From positions 11,951,327 to 12,015,326 of the forward strand of contig CAJINV010000002.1 of the NCBI GenBank assembly GCA_905178155.1: a stretch of DNA of 64,000 nt, written 5' to 3'. Of the stretch, positions 45,301 through 55,873 are shown piece by piece (position 1 is the first letter of the stretch; the number at the start of each line of letters is the position of its first letter). A program made the position numbers and the translations under genes. The DNA is from Amoebophrya sp. A120. Its lineage: Eukaryota > Sar > Dinophyceae > Syndiniales > Amoebophryaceae. Below the pieces are notes generated by a model. The model searched no databases. It saw only the letters and a program-made list of their open reading frames with translations, and had not been told where the DNA came from.

Positions 45301-46501
45301 CACCCGATCCCTCACTAGGTCCATGATTGGATGATGAACGTGGCCCGGGGGTGCCTGATTTTCGAGCCGCACGCGCGGTTCAACTCTGAGGACCTGTACA
45401 TGATCCTGAACCGCGCCAAGTTTCCGACCGTGGCCATCATCGCGATGCTCCGCGACAAGACCGACCAGTACACGGTACTGGATGCCATTCCGGAGTCCGA
45501 GGGCGGTGTGTACGGGGCGATGGGACCCTCGGCGATCCCGCGGAAGCGGGACCCCCACTTTCGCGAGAAGGACGACGACGAGGGGACCAAGCAGTTCGGC
45601 CCCACCGGCATGTTCGACGATGCCAAAACCATGCGGGCATTACAAGAATTAGCTGCTGAGTATTGAAGATTTTTGATGTTTGTACGTTGCACCCAAGAAC
45701 TCGTCTGTAGTTTTTCATCATCCATGGCTTGCCATCTTGCATGTCGAGATTCATCTTCCATGGACGACGCATGATCTTTGCTGTATATGAATATTATCGA
45801 CGTGATTTTTCCCTGGACACCGACATTGTTGATATTGTCACACACTACACATCTACAGGGATTTGGATCTTGAGAAACAGGGTCTCCTGGAGGATATCGA
45901 AGAGGACGGGGAATACGACAGCGACCTATCAAATGTAAAAATGTCTGGGTCTGGAAACTTGTAATGCTGAGTGACGTAGCATGAGGAACCCACAAATGAC
46001 GGCCCAGCATGACAAGTTTCTGAACTTCTAAGTGTTGCCTATTCTGCATGACAAAGTACGACTCTGCATCACAGAAAAAAAAGGTTTTTGGGTAACGCGC
46101 ATGACAGACTTGAGAGTCCTGCTGGCCTAGCATGACAAACCTTGCATTTTTCCAGACCCAGACATTTTTTGCATTGGATACGACCTGGATACAGACGACG
46201 AGCTTCTGTCGGAGGATATGCATTGCAAAAGTATCGTACTAGTATGAATCGCAATACAAATTTTCCCAGAAGGAAAAATGGAATTTGTAATGCTGATTTC
46301 GCTAAGAAACAAGATTTGTCATGCGTGGTTGCAATTAGTACGAGTGCGATACTTTTGCACAGGATAGAGGAGGAAGAAAAGCGAAACTCAAGCTGTATGA
46401 CCATCCTCATTGTTCTCCTCTCTATCATCGTCGCAGGTCTCATCGGCTGCATCATCGCCGCGGTCATGCTGCATCAGAAGAGAATGCAGTCCTCCACGTA
46501 G
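39324..46501 (+). CDS. MPS1/TTK-like protein kinase with C-terminal membrane tail, about 777 aa
   Basis: The exons are 39324-40046, 40261-40307, 40755-41223, 41379-41555, 41740-42087, 42304-42644, 42844-42911, then 46186-46216 and 46372-46501. They sum to 2334 nt if the repeated copy in the assembly is counted once. The Gly-rich loop is GRLGRGGSADVFKV (about residues 24-37). A Ser/Gly-rich insert of about 320 residues follows before the ATP lysine (FYALKS, about 365). Then come VIHFDLKPANFLM (about 461; Phe in place of HRD Arg, where MPS1 has Ser), DFG near 479 and an APE-equivalent MAPE near 509. MPS1/TTK kinases act at the spindle checkpoint. The last 35 residues hold a membrane helix (about 744-765) preceded by an acidic stretch, unusual for this family. 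Three introns are GT-AG (41224, 41556, 42088), as is 42645; four are introners. Confidence 0.8.
40047..40255. mobile_element. Introner 2 (family B, 209 bp) in the kinase gene
   Basis: It starts TATCAAAC and ends CTCCATA, with inverted ends aaaaaaagttcgtcac / gtgacaaacttttttc. The flanks are GCACA (40042-40046) and GCACG (40256-40260), a 5-bp duplication with one change. Exact removal gives the frame Q-Y-S-T-P-G-S. It is about 90% identical, in reverse complement, to the introner at 59403-59608. Confidence 0.85.
40308..40749. mobile_element. Introner 3 (family C, 442 bp) in the kinase gene
   Basis: It starts TATCAAAAGG and ends GCTTTTGATA. The inverted ends continue through aaaaatcccccctcccca. 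The flanks are GTGTC (40303-40307) and GTCTC (40750-40754). Exact removal restores E-V-V-S-N-P. A canonical alternative, GT at 40303 with AG at 40752-side GATAG, also keeps frame with three bases fewer. Confidence 0.85.
41643..41686. repeat. Twice-repeated tgtgcgttttctcgcaca hairpin in a kinase intron
   Basis: The 18-bp word tgtgcgttttctcgcaca occurs twice in tandem. Each copy is self-complementary at its ends (tgtgcg / cgcaca). It is intronic; role unknown. It recurs in the second copy of the duplication. Confidence 0.8.
42912..43165. mobile_element. Introner 4 (family A, 254 bp) in the kinase gene, first copy
   Basis: TATCAAATG...CATTGGATA with the aaaatgtctgggtctgga inverted repeat; duplication CGACC at 42907-42911 and 43166-43170. 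Exact removal gives D-S-D-L-D-T-D-D. Any register of exact removal lacks GT-AG. The second copy is at 45927-46180. Confidence 0.9.
43297..43376. other. N base and chimeric junction between duplicate copies
   Basis: 43297 is N. From 43298 to about 43395 the sequence is identical to 48240-48337. That is the last 14 bp of the lectin gene's first exon plus the start of introner 6. It then switches to kinase introner 3 at the shared words gtatttgagtacacaaatc. This looks like a mis-join through a repeated introner. Confidence 0.85.
43377..46311. repeat. Exact 2,935-bp duplication, second copy
   Basis: Identical to 40362-43296. It contains kinase exons at 43770-44238, 44394-44570, 44755-45102, 45319-45659, 45859-45926 and 46186-46216, and connects to the true last exon at 46372. 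It lacks kinase exons 1 and 2 and the catalytic gene's own start. Confidence 0.9.
46217..46366. mobile_element. Introner 5 (family D, 150 bp) in the kinase gene
   Basis: Starts TATGCATTGCAAAAGTATCG and ends CGATACTTTTGCACAGGATA; duplication GAGGA at 46212-46216 and 46367-46371. Exact removal gives S-E-E-E-E-K leading directly into the C-terminal membrane helix. The first copy (from 43202) is cut off by the N at 43297. Confidence 0.85.
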
Positions 46502-47885
46502 TAAACTGTTGTACACAATGACTTTCCTGGGGGTTACCTACCACGACAACCACAAGCGACACAAAATAGAAGCAAGCACCTGTAGTTCTCATGAGTCATA
46601 AGTACATACATGAATCCACAGCGAGTTACCTAATCATGTTCTTGTTCCAATTATGTTCCTTTCGTACGAGTAGTTGAGTTCCTATCATACAATACGCCTT
46701 CGCACACGGTGCGAACTCCTTGTCTAATCATGATATATTTACATTCACTAGATGCGATCGCGCATACAAGCCAGTGAACTGTTCTTTTTTCTGTTTGACG
46801 ATTGTGCTCTGACATGTTTGGCTTTTTCAAAATCTTTATCATCTTGACAAACGTGGTGGTGAAAATATTTAAGGCGAACTCAGGGCGGGCCTGTAAGGTC
46901 ATGCTCCTCCGTGATGTTACTGTATAATGAAGCAAAGACCAAAGAGGTCGTGGGTTGCTACGAGTACAATGTACAGCCTGCTGTCGATCACATTGCTATG
47001 GTTTGAGTATACGATATTTCTATACAACTGAATTTGTGTACATGTTGGAGCAAAATTCTTGTCTCTCTCCGGAGACGACGACGCGACTGACAATATTAGA
47101 TAATATTGAGCGATTTTGTCACAATCTGCTTCTGCGGCCAGAACCTTTTACTGGGACAGACATAGAAGATCGGGGATTTTGTGACTTTTCCAGGTTGTCG
47201 CTACACGGTATCTCACGACACGACGTTGCTGGCCATTGAAAGGAAAAGAACGCTATTCCCCGCACTGCTAGTCTCATTTTGGTTCGCGTTCAAGCAACGA
47301 ACGGATGCTGCAGTTTCAACAGCAAGTTTTTACACGAGAAAAGACGGGCTGCGATGGAAAAGATCGTCGAAAAAAGAGGAGAAAGCGCTGCATGCTCCTG
47401 AGGGTTCCTCGACGGTGCCGAACTTGCGTGTTCAACATATCGCGCGCCGTGGTCTGTCCGCAAAAACGATGATATGTTCAGGATTGAAGATCCTCTGTGT
47501 GATGTTGATCACGTCATCTCAACAAGCGCTTCCTGGCAAAATCGATGTAATGTATGCGTGTTTTCGCTTTCGGTTTCGATTAGCGTACGGTACAGCTACA
47601 GGTATTCTTATTTCTTGTGCTTTTCGTGGATCCCTCCCTTTTATTTTCTGTTGCTTTTCGTTTTGCGCAATTCGCAAGTTCTACGAAAGTTCAGATGTTG
47701 TTTGTACAAGAACATCACAGTTTCGGTCGAGAATCTGCGCCGACGCAGCTGCATTGATCCACTCTCGAGATAGGTAGAAGAAAAAGTCGAGCACCAACTG
47801 GTGCTGCTCTAGAAATTCCTCACATTTCTTGCTTCTGTATCTTGTTCCTGTAGTTCTAGTTGGTAGGTTCTTTATTGGTGAAAAA
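46502..47885. other. Intergenic, one uncertain ORF
   Basis: A frame of 198 codons at 47181-47777 starts with GTG and has mixed basic and hydrophobic composition; I cannot support it as a gene. Nothing else was recognised. The last 100 bp lead to the ATG of the lectin gene. Confidence 0.4.
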
Positions 47886-50800
47886 ATGTTTCGCAAGTTG
47901 AAAAGAATGAAGCGAATTTCGGTTTTGTTGCTTCTGTTTTCGCACAACGCGTACTTTTTCCAGCTCTGCGTCTGTTTGTACCAGGAGCTGTTTGAAGACT
48001 ACTCTGGTGCCCCGAAAAAAACACGAAGCTCCACGTCCTCAACAGACAAAGGTACTACAGAAGAGGCGGACGCTTCGTCTTCTTGGCGTGCCAGCTTCAA
48101 TGAGGAGCTGGAAAAGCTTGTGTACGTGGGAGAGATAGAGGATGGGTACAACGCCGCGATCTCCAAGCAGACACTTACGCGCGAGGCACGGGAAGTGCTT
48201 AAGGACTCAACGAAACACAGTCGGCACAAAGCGTTCTGGGACCGGTTCTTCCATATCAAAGTGAAAAAAGCCCCCACCCCATATCGGAAACAGAAGATGC
48301 GCGAATTTGTGATGCTGTATTTGAGTACACAAATCGACTTGTATTGCTAGAAGGCCAAGAGACGAAGCTGCGGCCTAAATGGCAGGTAATCTGTCATGCT
48401 GTTTCCCACTTCCAGTTGCCTCCTGTCATCCTGGAGCTGCAAGGCTTTCCCACGCTAGACAGCACTACAGTGCGCATCTTTTGCCTTCTGGCATCACAAA
48501 GGTGATTTGTGACCCCAAATCTGCATCACAGATTTCCGTTTTGATATGGGGAGGGGGCATTTTTCATTGTAATATTCCAGGAAGACACCTTGGTGAAACC
48601 AGACACGGCTCGGCAAAGCAGCACCCGGCAGGGCGGAGGTGAGGCCAGAAGAGCCGTGGACGGTAAGATGAATTTGTAACAGTAAAAATCGTAATTGATG
48701 TAATACAGAACCTAGACGACCTTACTGAGCGTAAGCAGGAAGATGGAGCGAGAAAGAAAAAAGAACCATTCTATTCATTTCCCTTCTCCAAAACCAAATC
48801 CCTTGGCTCTGTTGTGATCATCTTTTTCGCAAACGACTGAAGGGCGCAGCCTGTCCGATTGGTCCTCGCAATCTTGCACGCACACAAAGCCTGCGGGCGA
48901 GTTGCGGCCCTGGTGGATGGTGGAACTGGATGCGAACATTCCGATCGGCACCGTTCACATCCTGAATCGCAAAGAAGCGGCCGATATGCATTGCAAATAC
49001 GTATTGGTCTGGACGAAAGATGGAGCATGTATTGTGTGTCTTCAGTCTTTATTTGCATGATTCCCCAAGAACCAGTTTTGTATGACAAGGAAAAGTAGGA
49101 GCGCCACTTTCTTGATCATGCAAAATAGACGAAGTCTGTATAAATGCGAAGCCCCCCGTGGGAAAATTGTCATGCTTTGACGCGCTAGAAATTTTTCTGA
49201 GACTCATTCATATACACTTCACAAAGTTCCAGACCCAGGAAAAAATACCCCATGCATAGCCGATCGACTGTCCGAGTTCGAGGTCCGGATTGGAAACGAT
49301 CGAAATCTCGCGTTGGACAATTCCCATTCTTCAAGTGGGAGAAGTAGAGGCTCCTCCACCAGCACTTCTTCTGGAGCTTCTTACTCGGTCTGTCGCGGCG
49401 ATTCCCGGAACCCCGGGCCGGGAGCCTGGGCGGTGGTGGACTGCAGTGGCTTTGAAGGGAAGTACCTCGCGGTCGTATTGACCGCAGACGATCCAAAGGC
49501 GGTGCTCACACTCTGTGAGGTATCTGTAAGTCGCAAAAATGTTGATGCAAGGTGTACTGTGTGGAGCTCGAAAGTGCTACTCTAGAAAGTGAGAAATTTA
49601 AAAGCGATATCAGACTCCAGCCTGTGGTGTGCCCGTTGTGCAACAGGTTTTTTCCCCTGACTATGATAATGGTGCCCGTGGTCGATTCTGCTTCTATGCT
49701 CCACACACCAGGTTCTTGTCTACCCGCAGTCGATTCGACATCACCCTTTCTTCCTTTCCGCTGCCCTGGCATTCGACGAGTATACGCAGATTTTGCGCAG
49801 CTCCAACGAGAAACGGGAAGCCTATTACGTCCTTGGGTTGGCGAAGTTAAGGCAGCTACTCAGACAGTTGTTCGCGCTCGAGAAGCTGAACGGCATGCAA
49901 GACGAGGAGAAGAGTGGCGGGATGAGAACAAGAAAACAAATTGCCACAAGTTCTTCGTCGAGGGTTAAGAACTCAGCGAACTGGATCGAGCAGGTCGAGG
50001 AACTGTACACAGCGCTATCGCTGGAACTGCCCACGGAATTTCGCCAGCGACCGGAGATACTGCGCATGCGCGCCGAACTGTACGCCGAGGTCGGTTTTTC
50101 GCCCTCCTGCGCAGAGGTTTTGCAGCACGGAGCAGGAGGAGCCTCCTCAGGCGGGGACTCGGCATCTGCCTTCGCAGGCACTGCGGACGGGTTGCCGGGA
50201 CAGGAGGAGGGCGACGATTCCGCCCTGGACACAAGGTCCACCTCCGCCATCGCGACGCTGAAGGGCAAGGGGAAGTTGCACCAAAGGAAAGAGGCTGCGC
50301 TAGCAAAAGCAGCAAGCAATAATAAAGCGATAACGGCTTCTGGTGAAAAATTATCCAGTTCCTCAAGTAGTACCAGTTCTAGCTCAACAATTCCCCCCGC
50401 GGATCAGCTGGATGGAGCGACGAGTCCGGCGCAGAATAGCATCTGTTGCAAGGACAGCATTCTCGGGACGAACAGTGGGTGCCTGTCTACTGCCTTGGCC
50501 TTGTACAAGTTTGCGGAGAACTTGGAGGAGGAGGCGGATTTGCTATACGAGAAAGCAATCGAGCATATCCTGAGTAAAAACATCCCCACACCAGAGTCAA
50601 GATGGGGATTTTGCAACACAAACCTAGAACTTTTGGGGGTCACGCAATACAAGTTGCAGTCCGTAGTGTAGTGCAGGTTCGCAAGGCCAGCTGCATCAGA
50701 AATCCATCTGCTTATCCTGTTTACAGCATTACAAATTACAAAACACGACTAAAAATGCCTCTCCTGGCGATGCGCATTACAAATGTTCCTGTCATTGCAA

Positions 50801-53800
50801 ATCTGCATGACAACTCCGTAGCCATTTTGGCTCAAGGCTCTGCCTTGTTGCCTGAGATCCTACAAATCTAGAATAGGGGGAGCTATGCCGTAGAGTAGAT
50901 TTGATAGCTCACAATCATTTTACCACCACTGACACCACGTCGGTATCTCCCCCGACTCCCTGAAGAGGAGTTTCGAAAGAAGTAGATAAACACCCGAGCG
51001 TGGCGGGTCCGCTGTGCCCCCCTTTACAGTAGCCTACTAGATCTCAGGCCCCCCTATACACTAGCCGAGATCTCAGAACCAGCGCCCCGTGCTGCCGAGT
51101 ACCCCTCCTAAAAATGACCTCCTCCCCGCCCGGACACGGCGCCTGAATCCTGCAGCAGTCGTCCACGCACCATCCTGCGCAGCAGCAAGGTCCTTGCTTA
51201 GCCTGACGGGCATGGGCAGCAACTTCTCCATGTTCGCGGCAGAACCGGAATACGAAATCAGACTGGGGCAGGAGTTCTGGGAAGGGTTAAGTCCACCATG
51301 CCGCCGGTGGATTAAGCAGCTCGGGTAGGCTTCGGCAAACGGACACCAGGTCGAGGTTTCGCGAGCGTGGATGCCCCCCAGCTCGCCCAAGCCAGTAGCA
51401 ACAAGCTCAATCGAGTCTTGTTCCCCAGCGCAATAGATGCGATCATGTAGGGGCGCACAATAGATGCGAGCTCAAGGCTTGGCAGCGCTGGGGGAGATGG
51501 TGTTGCCCACGACGCGGGAATATTCCCGCCGTGGAATCGAGAATGAACCTGGCGCCGAACGTTTTACGCTTCTGTGTTGCTCCCGCGTGGGCAGCGGTCC
51601 GCGTGCAGAAACGTGCTCTACTTGAGCAGCCTTGCCAATCGTGTATCTGTACCCCGCACTTTCGGTCATGTGTAAAGCAATCGCCGATCATGATCGCCAA
51701 ATCCGGCGGTCTAGTGGATCAGCATTAAATCTCGCACCTCTTACCTTTAATTTGGATGTTTAAACATCACTTCAGGCTGGCGCTTGTCGCTTAGTGCCTC
51801 CAGTGAATGCATTCGTCCAGACAGTAACAACTGGTTTGCCGCAGGCTGCAGCTTTCTCTTGTAGTTGTTGGCCTGGCTGTACATCCCCGTTATAGTGGTT
51901 GCGAGTTGGAAGTTTGCGAGAATCAGAGTAGGGAATTGTTGGCAAAAAAAAGTGAGGCGTTGTTCAGTTGGCAAGTTGGCACAGTGTGGATGGTTGCGTT
52001 ATTTTATTTCACCAGAGCTCCAGTTATTTTCCTTCACCAGAGATCCCTTCTAGTTATTTTCCTTCACCAGAGCTCCAGGTAGTTTATGCGTGATCCCTGG
52101 TTTTCCGACAGAGCACTGTCTTGCATGCGTCAGGAAAGCCGCCTTGGGTGCCACGGTACTTGAGGACGTGTTATATGTCTCGGGCGCACGTACATACTAG
52201 CCTGCAGGGACGGCGGAGCCGGAAAAAAATTGCGAAGTATGTTTGGTGGCGATAACAGAGTTGGAATATAGTGGCCGGGAGATGATGGTGATGGCACTTA
52301 GGTGTCCGCCTGACCCACCCGCCCTGCGTCTCAGGCCATCTGCGGCTATGGCACAATGGGGGGGCAAAGTGTGTCGCATTTTGTTTAGCATGACAACTCT
52401 GGTGTGGGGACGTTTTTACTCAGGATAGAGCAGGGCTTTTCCGCATGGAAGAGCTACTTCCAGACGTGCGAAATTTTCCTGCCGTTTCTGTTCCAGAAGC
52501 AGATATGGATTGCAAAAATGTCTGGGTCTGGAAGATTGCAACTTGTCATGCTAAATCCGAATCATGCAGAAATCTGTGTTGCATGAGTGCCAAAAGCTGT
52601 CCACTTTCGACCAAGTTTGGAGGGAGTTTCTCATGCAGGATTGGCATGATAGAGACTTCGCAGAATCTGTCATGCGAAGTACCGCATTCCAGACCTCATG
52701 GGTCATGGAAAATCTGCATGACAAGTTTTCACTTTTCCAGACCCAGACATTTTTGCAATCCATAGCAGAGCAGCCAGAACAACAACCTGGCCTGGGACCG
52801 GAAGCAGCCGGAGGTGGCCGACCTCGTCGCCGTGCTAGAGAAGAACAAAGTTTTGCTCGAGCAGGACTTGAAAAAGTTGCTCATGGACCCGCTGGGCTTG
52901 TTGAGCTCGTTGCTCAACGAGGCAGCAGTCAATGCCAAGACACCGCCTCAACTTCCGATTGGGGGAAGCAACTCGGCTTCAGGTACTAGTTCTTCCACGG
53001 GCGGCGCCGACCACGCTGCAAGAGACCGAGAACAAACGCTAGACTCCTTTGCGCGACTTGTCCGGGAGAAGCATTCGAAGAGCCAACTCGGGAAAAATTT
53101 GGCAGGAGAGCAGGACGATGGCAGTGCCGAGATCGATGATGGGAGGAATTCAAAGCGAGGCAAAAGGTCAGCACAAGTAGATGATCATCAAGAGCAGTAC
53201 GTTTTTAACCGAAATACGTTCTTCCACGTAGCCGCGACGAAGCAGGGCGCGTGGATCAAGTTCGTGCTCTATACGGGGGAATACGGCTGGAACCCGAGTT
53301 ACTGTCCGGCGAATGTCGCGGAGAATTACGCGACCAGAAACTTCAACTACGAGCAAAACCTCGTGGGCAAGCAGGTGACGAGCGAGAGGGAGCTGGCAAT
53401 CGGGAAGAACAAGCTTCACGCGTGCACCATTTTCGAGAACAACAACCACCTGCTACCCGGGCACGAGTTCAAAGATTACTACTTTCTGGCAAACAACGAG
53501 GAAGTGTCCTTCCAGTTGTTTCTTCCGCGAACGAAAATAGGCACGCACAGCGGCGGATCCAACACGCGGGTCAACTTAGACTTGAATTTGTTCAACGTAG
53601 CCGCGGAGAATAAACGCAGTCCAGAGGAAGCAGACGAGTCGACCGGAAGAAACACAAAGAAACGGAAGAAGAACAAGAAGCAAAAGAACAGCACCACTAC
53701 CTCGAGCGACCGTGAACTGACGTCGTTTATCGAAAAGGAAATCACGAGTAATGCACTGTTGCAGCCGTTCGTCACTGGGGAGTTCTACCGCGGACAAATC

Positions 53801-54229
53801 GTAGAAGTCGGAGCTGCATCTTCGTCACGTACTGGACTGGGAGTAGAAGTGGCAGGTGAAGAAGATATGTCATTTGGCAAAAAACTACGTGCAGATGAAA
53901 ATACGAGCGACGTCGTGCACAGGAGGCATTTCTTTCGACAACGCATTGGCAATCGGGAATACCAACATGCAGTACTAGAAGAAGAAGGCGCTGCGACGAA
54001 AAGCAGGAACGTCATCTCCAACGAGGACGTCGTAGTGTACGACGACTGCCAAGATCTCTCGATAGAAGTCGGAGACCTCCCCGTTTTCAAGTTCCAGGTG
54101 GGCATTATGCACCCGTCACTGATAGAGGAACTGGCGGCGCGAACGCGGCCAGCTGGCAGTAGTAGTGGCGGATCATCAAGTACTGGTACCGCAGGGTCAG
54201 GAAGGAGAGGGAAAGGCGGAGAACTGTGA
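47886..54229 (+). CDS. F-type lectin (fucolectin) domain protein, seven exons, about 1077 aa
   Basis: The exons are 47886-48253, 48580-48662, 48843-48984, 49264-49519, 49712-50565, 52433-52503 and 52770-54229, total 3234 nt. Four of the six introns are introners; those at 48663 and 49520 are GT-AG. The N terminus is basic, then hydrophobic (about residues 8-30), a likely signal peptide or anchor. Residues about 130-284 match the F-type lectin domain in order: ARQSS, AVDG, SCTHT, PWWMVEL, the V-H-I-L-N-R strand, A-D-R-L-S-E-F-E-V-R-I-G, a C-x-G-containing loop and LTLCEV. Such domains bind fucosylated glycans. Helical, TPR-like sequence follows (about 290-570). The C-terminal 480 residues hold an aromatic-rich region (FFHVAATKQGAWIKFVLYTG) of unknown type and a Lys-rich patch. 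A surface or secreted glycan-binding role is inferred. The whole model rests on phase and motif continuity. Confidence 0.75.
48254..48574. mobile_element. Introner 6 (family C, 321 bp) in the lectin gene
   Basis: TATCAAAGTG...ATTGTAATA with inverted gaaaaaagcccccacccc / ggggagggggcatttttc ends; duplication TTCCA at 48249-48253 and 48575-48579. Exact removal gives R-F-F-Q-E-D. No register gives GT-AG. Confidence 0.85.
48985..49258. mobile_element. Introner 7 (family A-related, 274 bp) in the lectin domain
   Basis: TATGCATTG...CCATGCATA; duplication GCCGA at 48980-48984 and 49259-49263; ttccagaccca near its right end is the family A word. Exact removal rebuilds N-R-K-E-A-A-D-R-L-S-E-F-E-V, the lectin core. 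Confidence 0.9.
50566..52427. mobile_element. Introner 8, giant (1,862 bp), in the lectin gene
   Basis: The left end tatcctgagtaaaaacatcc is matched in inverse at the right end (ggacgtttttactcaggata), a perfect or near-perfect repeat of about 32 bp through the ccacaccagagt words. Duplication GAGCA lies at 50561-50565 and 52428-52432. Exact removal gives A-I-E-Q-G-F-S-A-W-K. No ORF resembles a transposase. The first 300 bp carry the gcattacaaat/gcatgacaa words typical of the short introners; the remainder is unrelated sequence, perhaps a captured segment or nested insertion. Confidence 0.85.
52504..52764. mobile_element. Introner 9 (family A, 261 bp) in the lectin gene
   Basis: TATGGATTGC...GCAATCCATA with the aaaaatgtctgggtctgga inverted repeat; duplication GCAGA at 52499-52503 and 52765-52769. 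Exact removal gives Q-K-Q-S-S-Q-N-N. Its interior is closely similar to the introner at 59076-59339 in reverse complement. Confidence 0.9.
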
Positions 54230-55000
54230 TCGCATAAATCTTTGTACGTTTTAATAGTACGAAAATGATGAAAATGAGGTGCGAGAGCGAGAGCGATCAT
54301 TTCTTTGATTAATGACGCGCAACTTTTCAATTTCAAGTGATAGTACAGATCGATGCTGTTTGCTTGTTTTATTTGTTTGGTGTTGATGGAGCCGCGTCGT
54401 TCCGGTTGAAAGCCTCAAGAAATTTAATGGAAGGACAACATACATTCCACGACGCGCGGGCGCGATGGAGCATTTTGACTCCCAGCGAACGAACGCGAAC
54501 TCTATTTGATAGATTGATTACCTATGCGTCTAAGAAAACTAGCCGGGCCGTTTCTTGACGTCCCCGGTTCGCAGAAATTTTCTTACGTACGGGTTTCTTC
54601 ACAAGGAAGTGATGAAATTGCGACACGCGCAGCGACAACATTTGCGACAGCGATGTGCTTCATCTTGCCGAAGAGGTACAACAGCGAACCTATCGAAACC
54701 TATTGAAAGTGCGTTCACCGAGATCAAGCTTTTGATTGTATTTGATACCAACCTGTATGGCAGCTTTAATCTCTATTGCTGCACCCTCGCACGGAAGTGT
54801 ACGCTAAGTAGCCCTAGCAACGTCTAGTTGTTGAAATTTCTCCACGCCTTTGATATCTGATTCACTACTGATTTTTAGCCAACGGAAACAACACTGACTT
54901 GTCCGTTTTTGAGTTGTCTCCTTGTTTGTCGTGTCAAAATTTCTTTTCACGTAGAATTGTTATTCGAAAAATCTTCACGAAAACGAAAACCAACCTGACC
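54230..55000. other. Intergenic, nothing recognised
   Basis: No supported feature; only short ORFs. The last part is T/A-rich and leads to an ACCATGG start context. Confidence 0.45.
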
Positions 55001-55873
55001 ATGGATTGTTATTGTAAAAGGAAAAGGTCGGTTCCGGTTGTCAAAACGATCTTGACAGCCACTTATTGTTATTCTCTGGCAACCGCGGTAACCGCTGCCT
55101 TTGTAGTTCCCCAGCCGGAGCCGGACTACAAGCGACCACGTATTGACGAAGTACTCCGCCCCCGGTATGGAAGCAGTATGATGAATTACTCGGGCAGTAA
55201 GAAGAAGAACCATCAGTTTTTATTCACAACTAACGAAGATGAACCACATGCACAAGCAGGTGGCGGTGTTGCTGAAGATATTTCCATGCACCACGCGCAA
55301 TACCGAAGCTGCGAAGAGCGACTACAAACTCACCACACCGCTACTACTACTACCGAGCAACCGAACTGGCAGCCTGCCGCGTCTCCACCAGCCTCGCCTG
55401 CCACGTCATCTGCGTCAACACCTTGCCCTCCGGCATTCAAATTTGACCGTCGTGGCAGCGGTTCGCAAGACCCGGAACAACTGCAACAGCCGTCGCAGCA
55501 AAATGGACATGCATCATTCCTAGAGAGGAAAGCAAAGGCTCCAAGACTCCAGGATGATAGGACCTCCACGTCGGGCGAAGTACACACCTACAGCACTGTC
55601 CTTCCAACATCCGACCAGAACATGGGCGCTCGTGATGGCGTGGGACCAGCGCAGCTACCAAAGCCGGCGGAGCTGGGAGAGGACCGCAATAGCGCGGCGA
55701 GCCTTGTCCTTCCAGGATCGGGCGGTCGCGCCAGACCGGGACCACTTTTGGCGACAGCGCTGAGTCTGCCGACGCCCTGGCAGACGTCGGACCCGGACCT
55801 TCAGCCGCAGGGGCTACATGACCTCTACGGAGACTTGCCCCCAGCCTTCTTTGAGTTTGGCATGGGCGGATGA
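55001..55873 (+). CDS. Small secreted, disordered protein, 290 aa
   Basis: ATG 55001 has a good context (accatgg). The upstream part of the open frame lacks ATG. The N terminus is basic (CKRKR), then hydrophobic to about residue 34 with Ala/Val before a Pro-rich polar segment, a signal-peptide-like profile. The remainder is Ser/Thr/Pro/Gln-rich and low in hydrophobics, with His and Gln patches, and ends in an F-F-E-F-G motif. No domain is recognised. In a parasite such proteins are often exported effectors, but that is a guess here. Confidence 0.55.
   Translation: MDCYCKRKRSVPVVKTILTATYCYSLATAVTAAFVVPQPEPDYKRPRIDEVLRPRYGSSMMNYSGSKKKNHQFLFTTNEDEPHAQAGGGVAEDISMHHAQYRSCEERLQTHHTATTTTEQPNWQPAASPPASPATSSASTPCPPAFKFDRRGSGSQDPEQLQQPSQQNGHASFLERKAKAPRLQDDRTSTSGEVHTYSTVLPTSDQNMGARDGVGPAQLPKPAELGEDRNSAASLVLPGSGGRARPGPLLATALSLPTPWQTSDPDLQPQGLHDLYGDLPPAFFEFGMGG

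Noticed and set aside
43449-45666. A second, independent kinase gene
   Set aside because: It is identical even in introns, lacks the first two exons and starts at a chimeric junction with an N, so an assembly artefact is more likely.
42844-46501. A separate small membrane-protein gene after the kinase TGA at 42651
   Set aside because: A GTATTG donor at 42645 and the acceptor at 42843 join in phase 2 to the kinase exon, and the total length is then a multiple of three.
50602-50871. 89-codon ORF inside the giant introner as a transposase fragment
   Set aside because: No transposase motif, and it consists of the words found in non-coding introner interiors.
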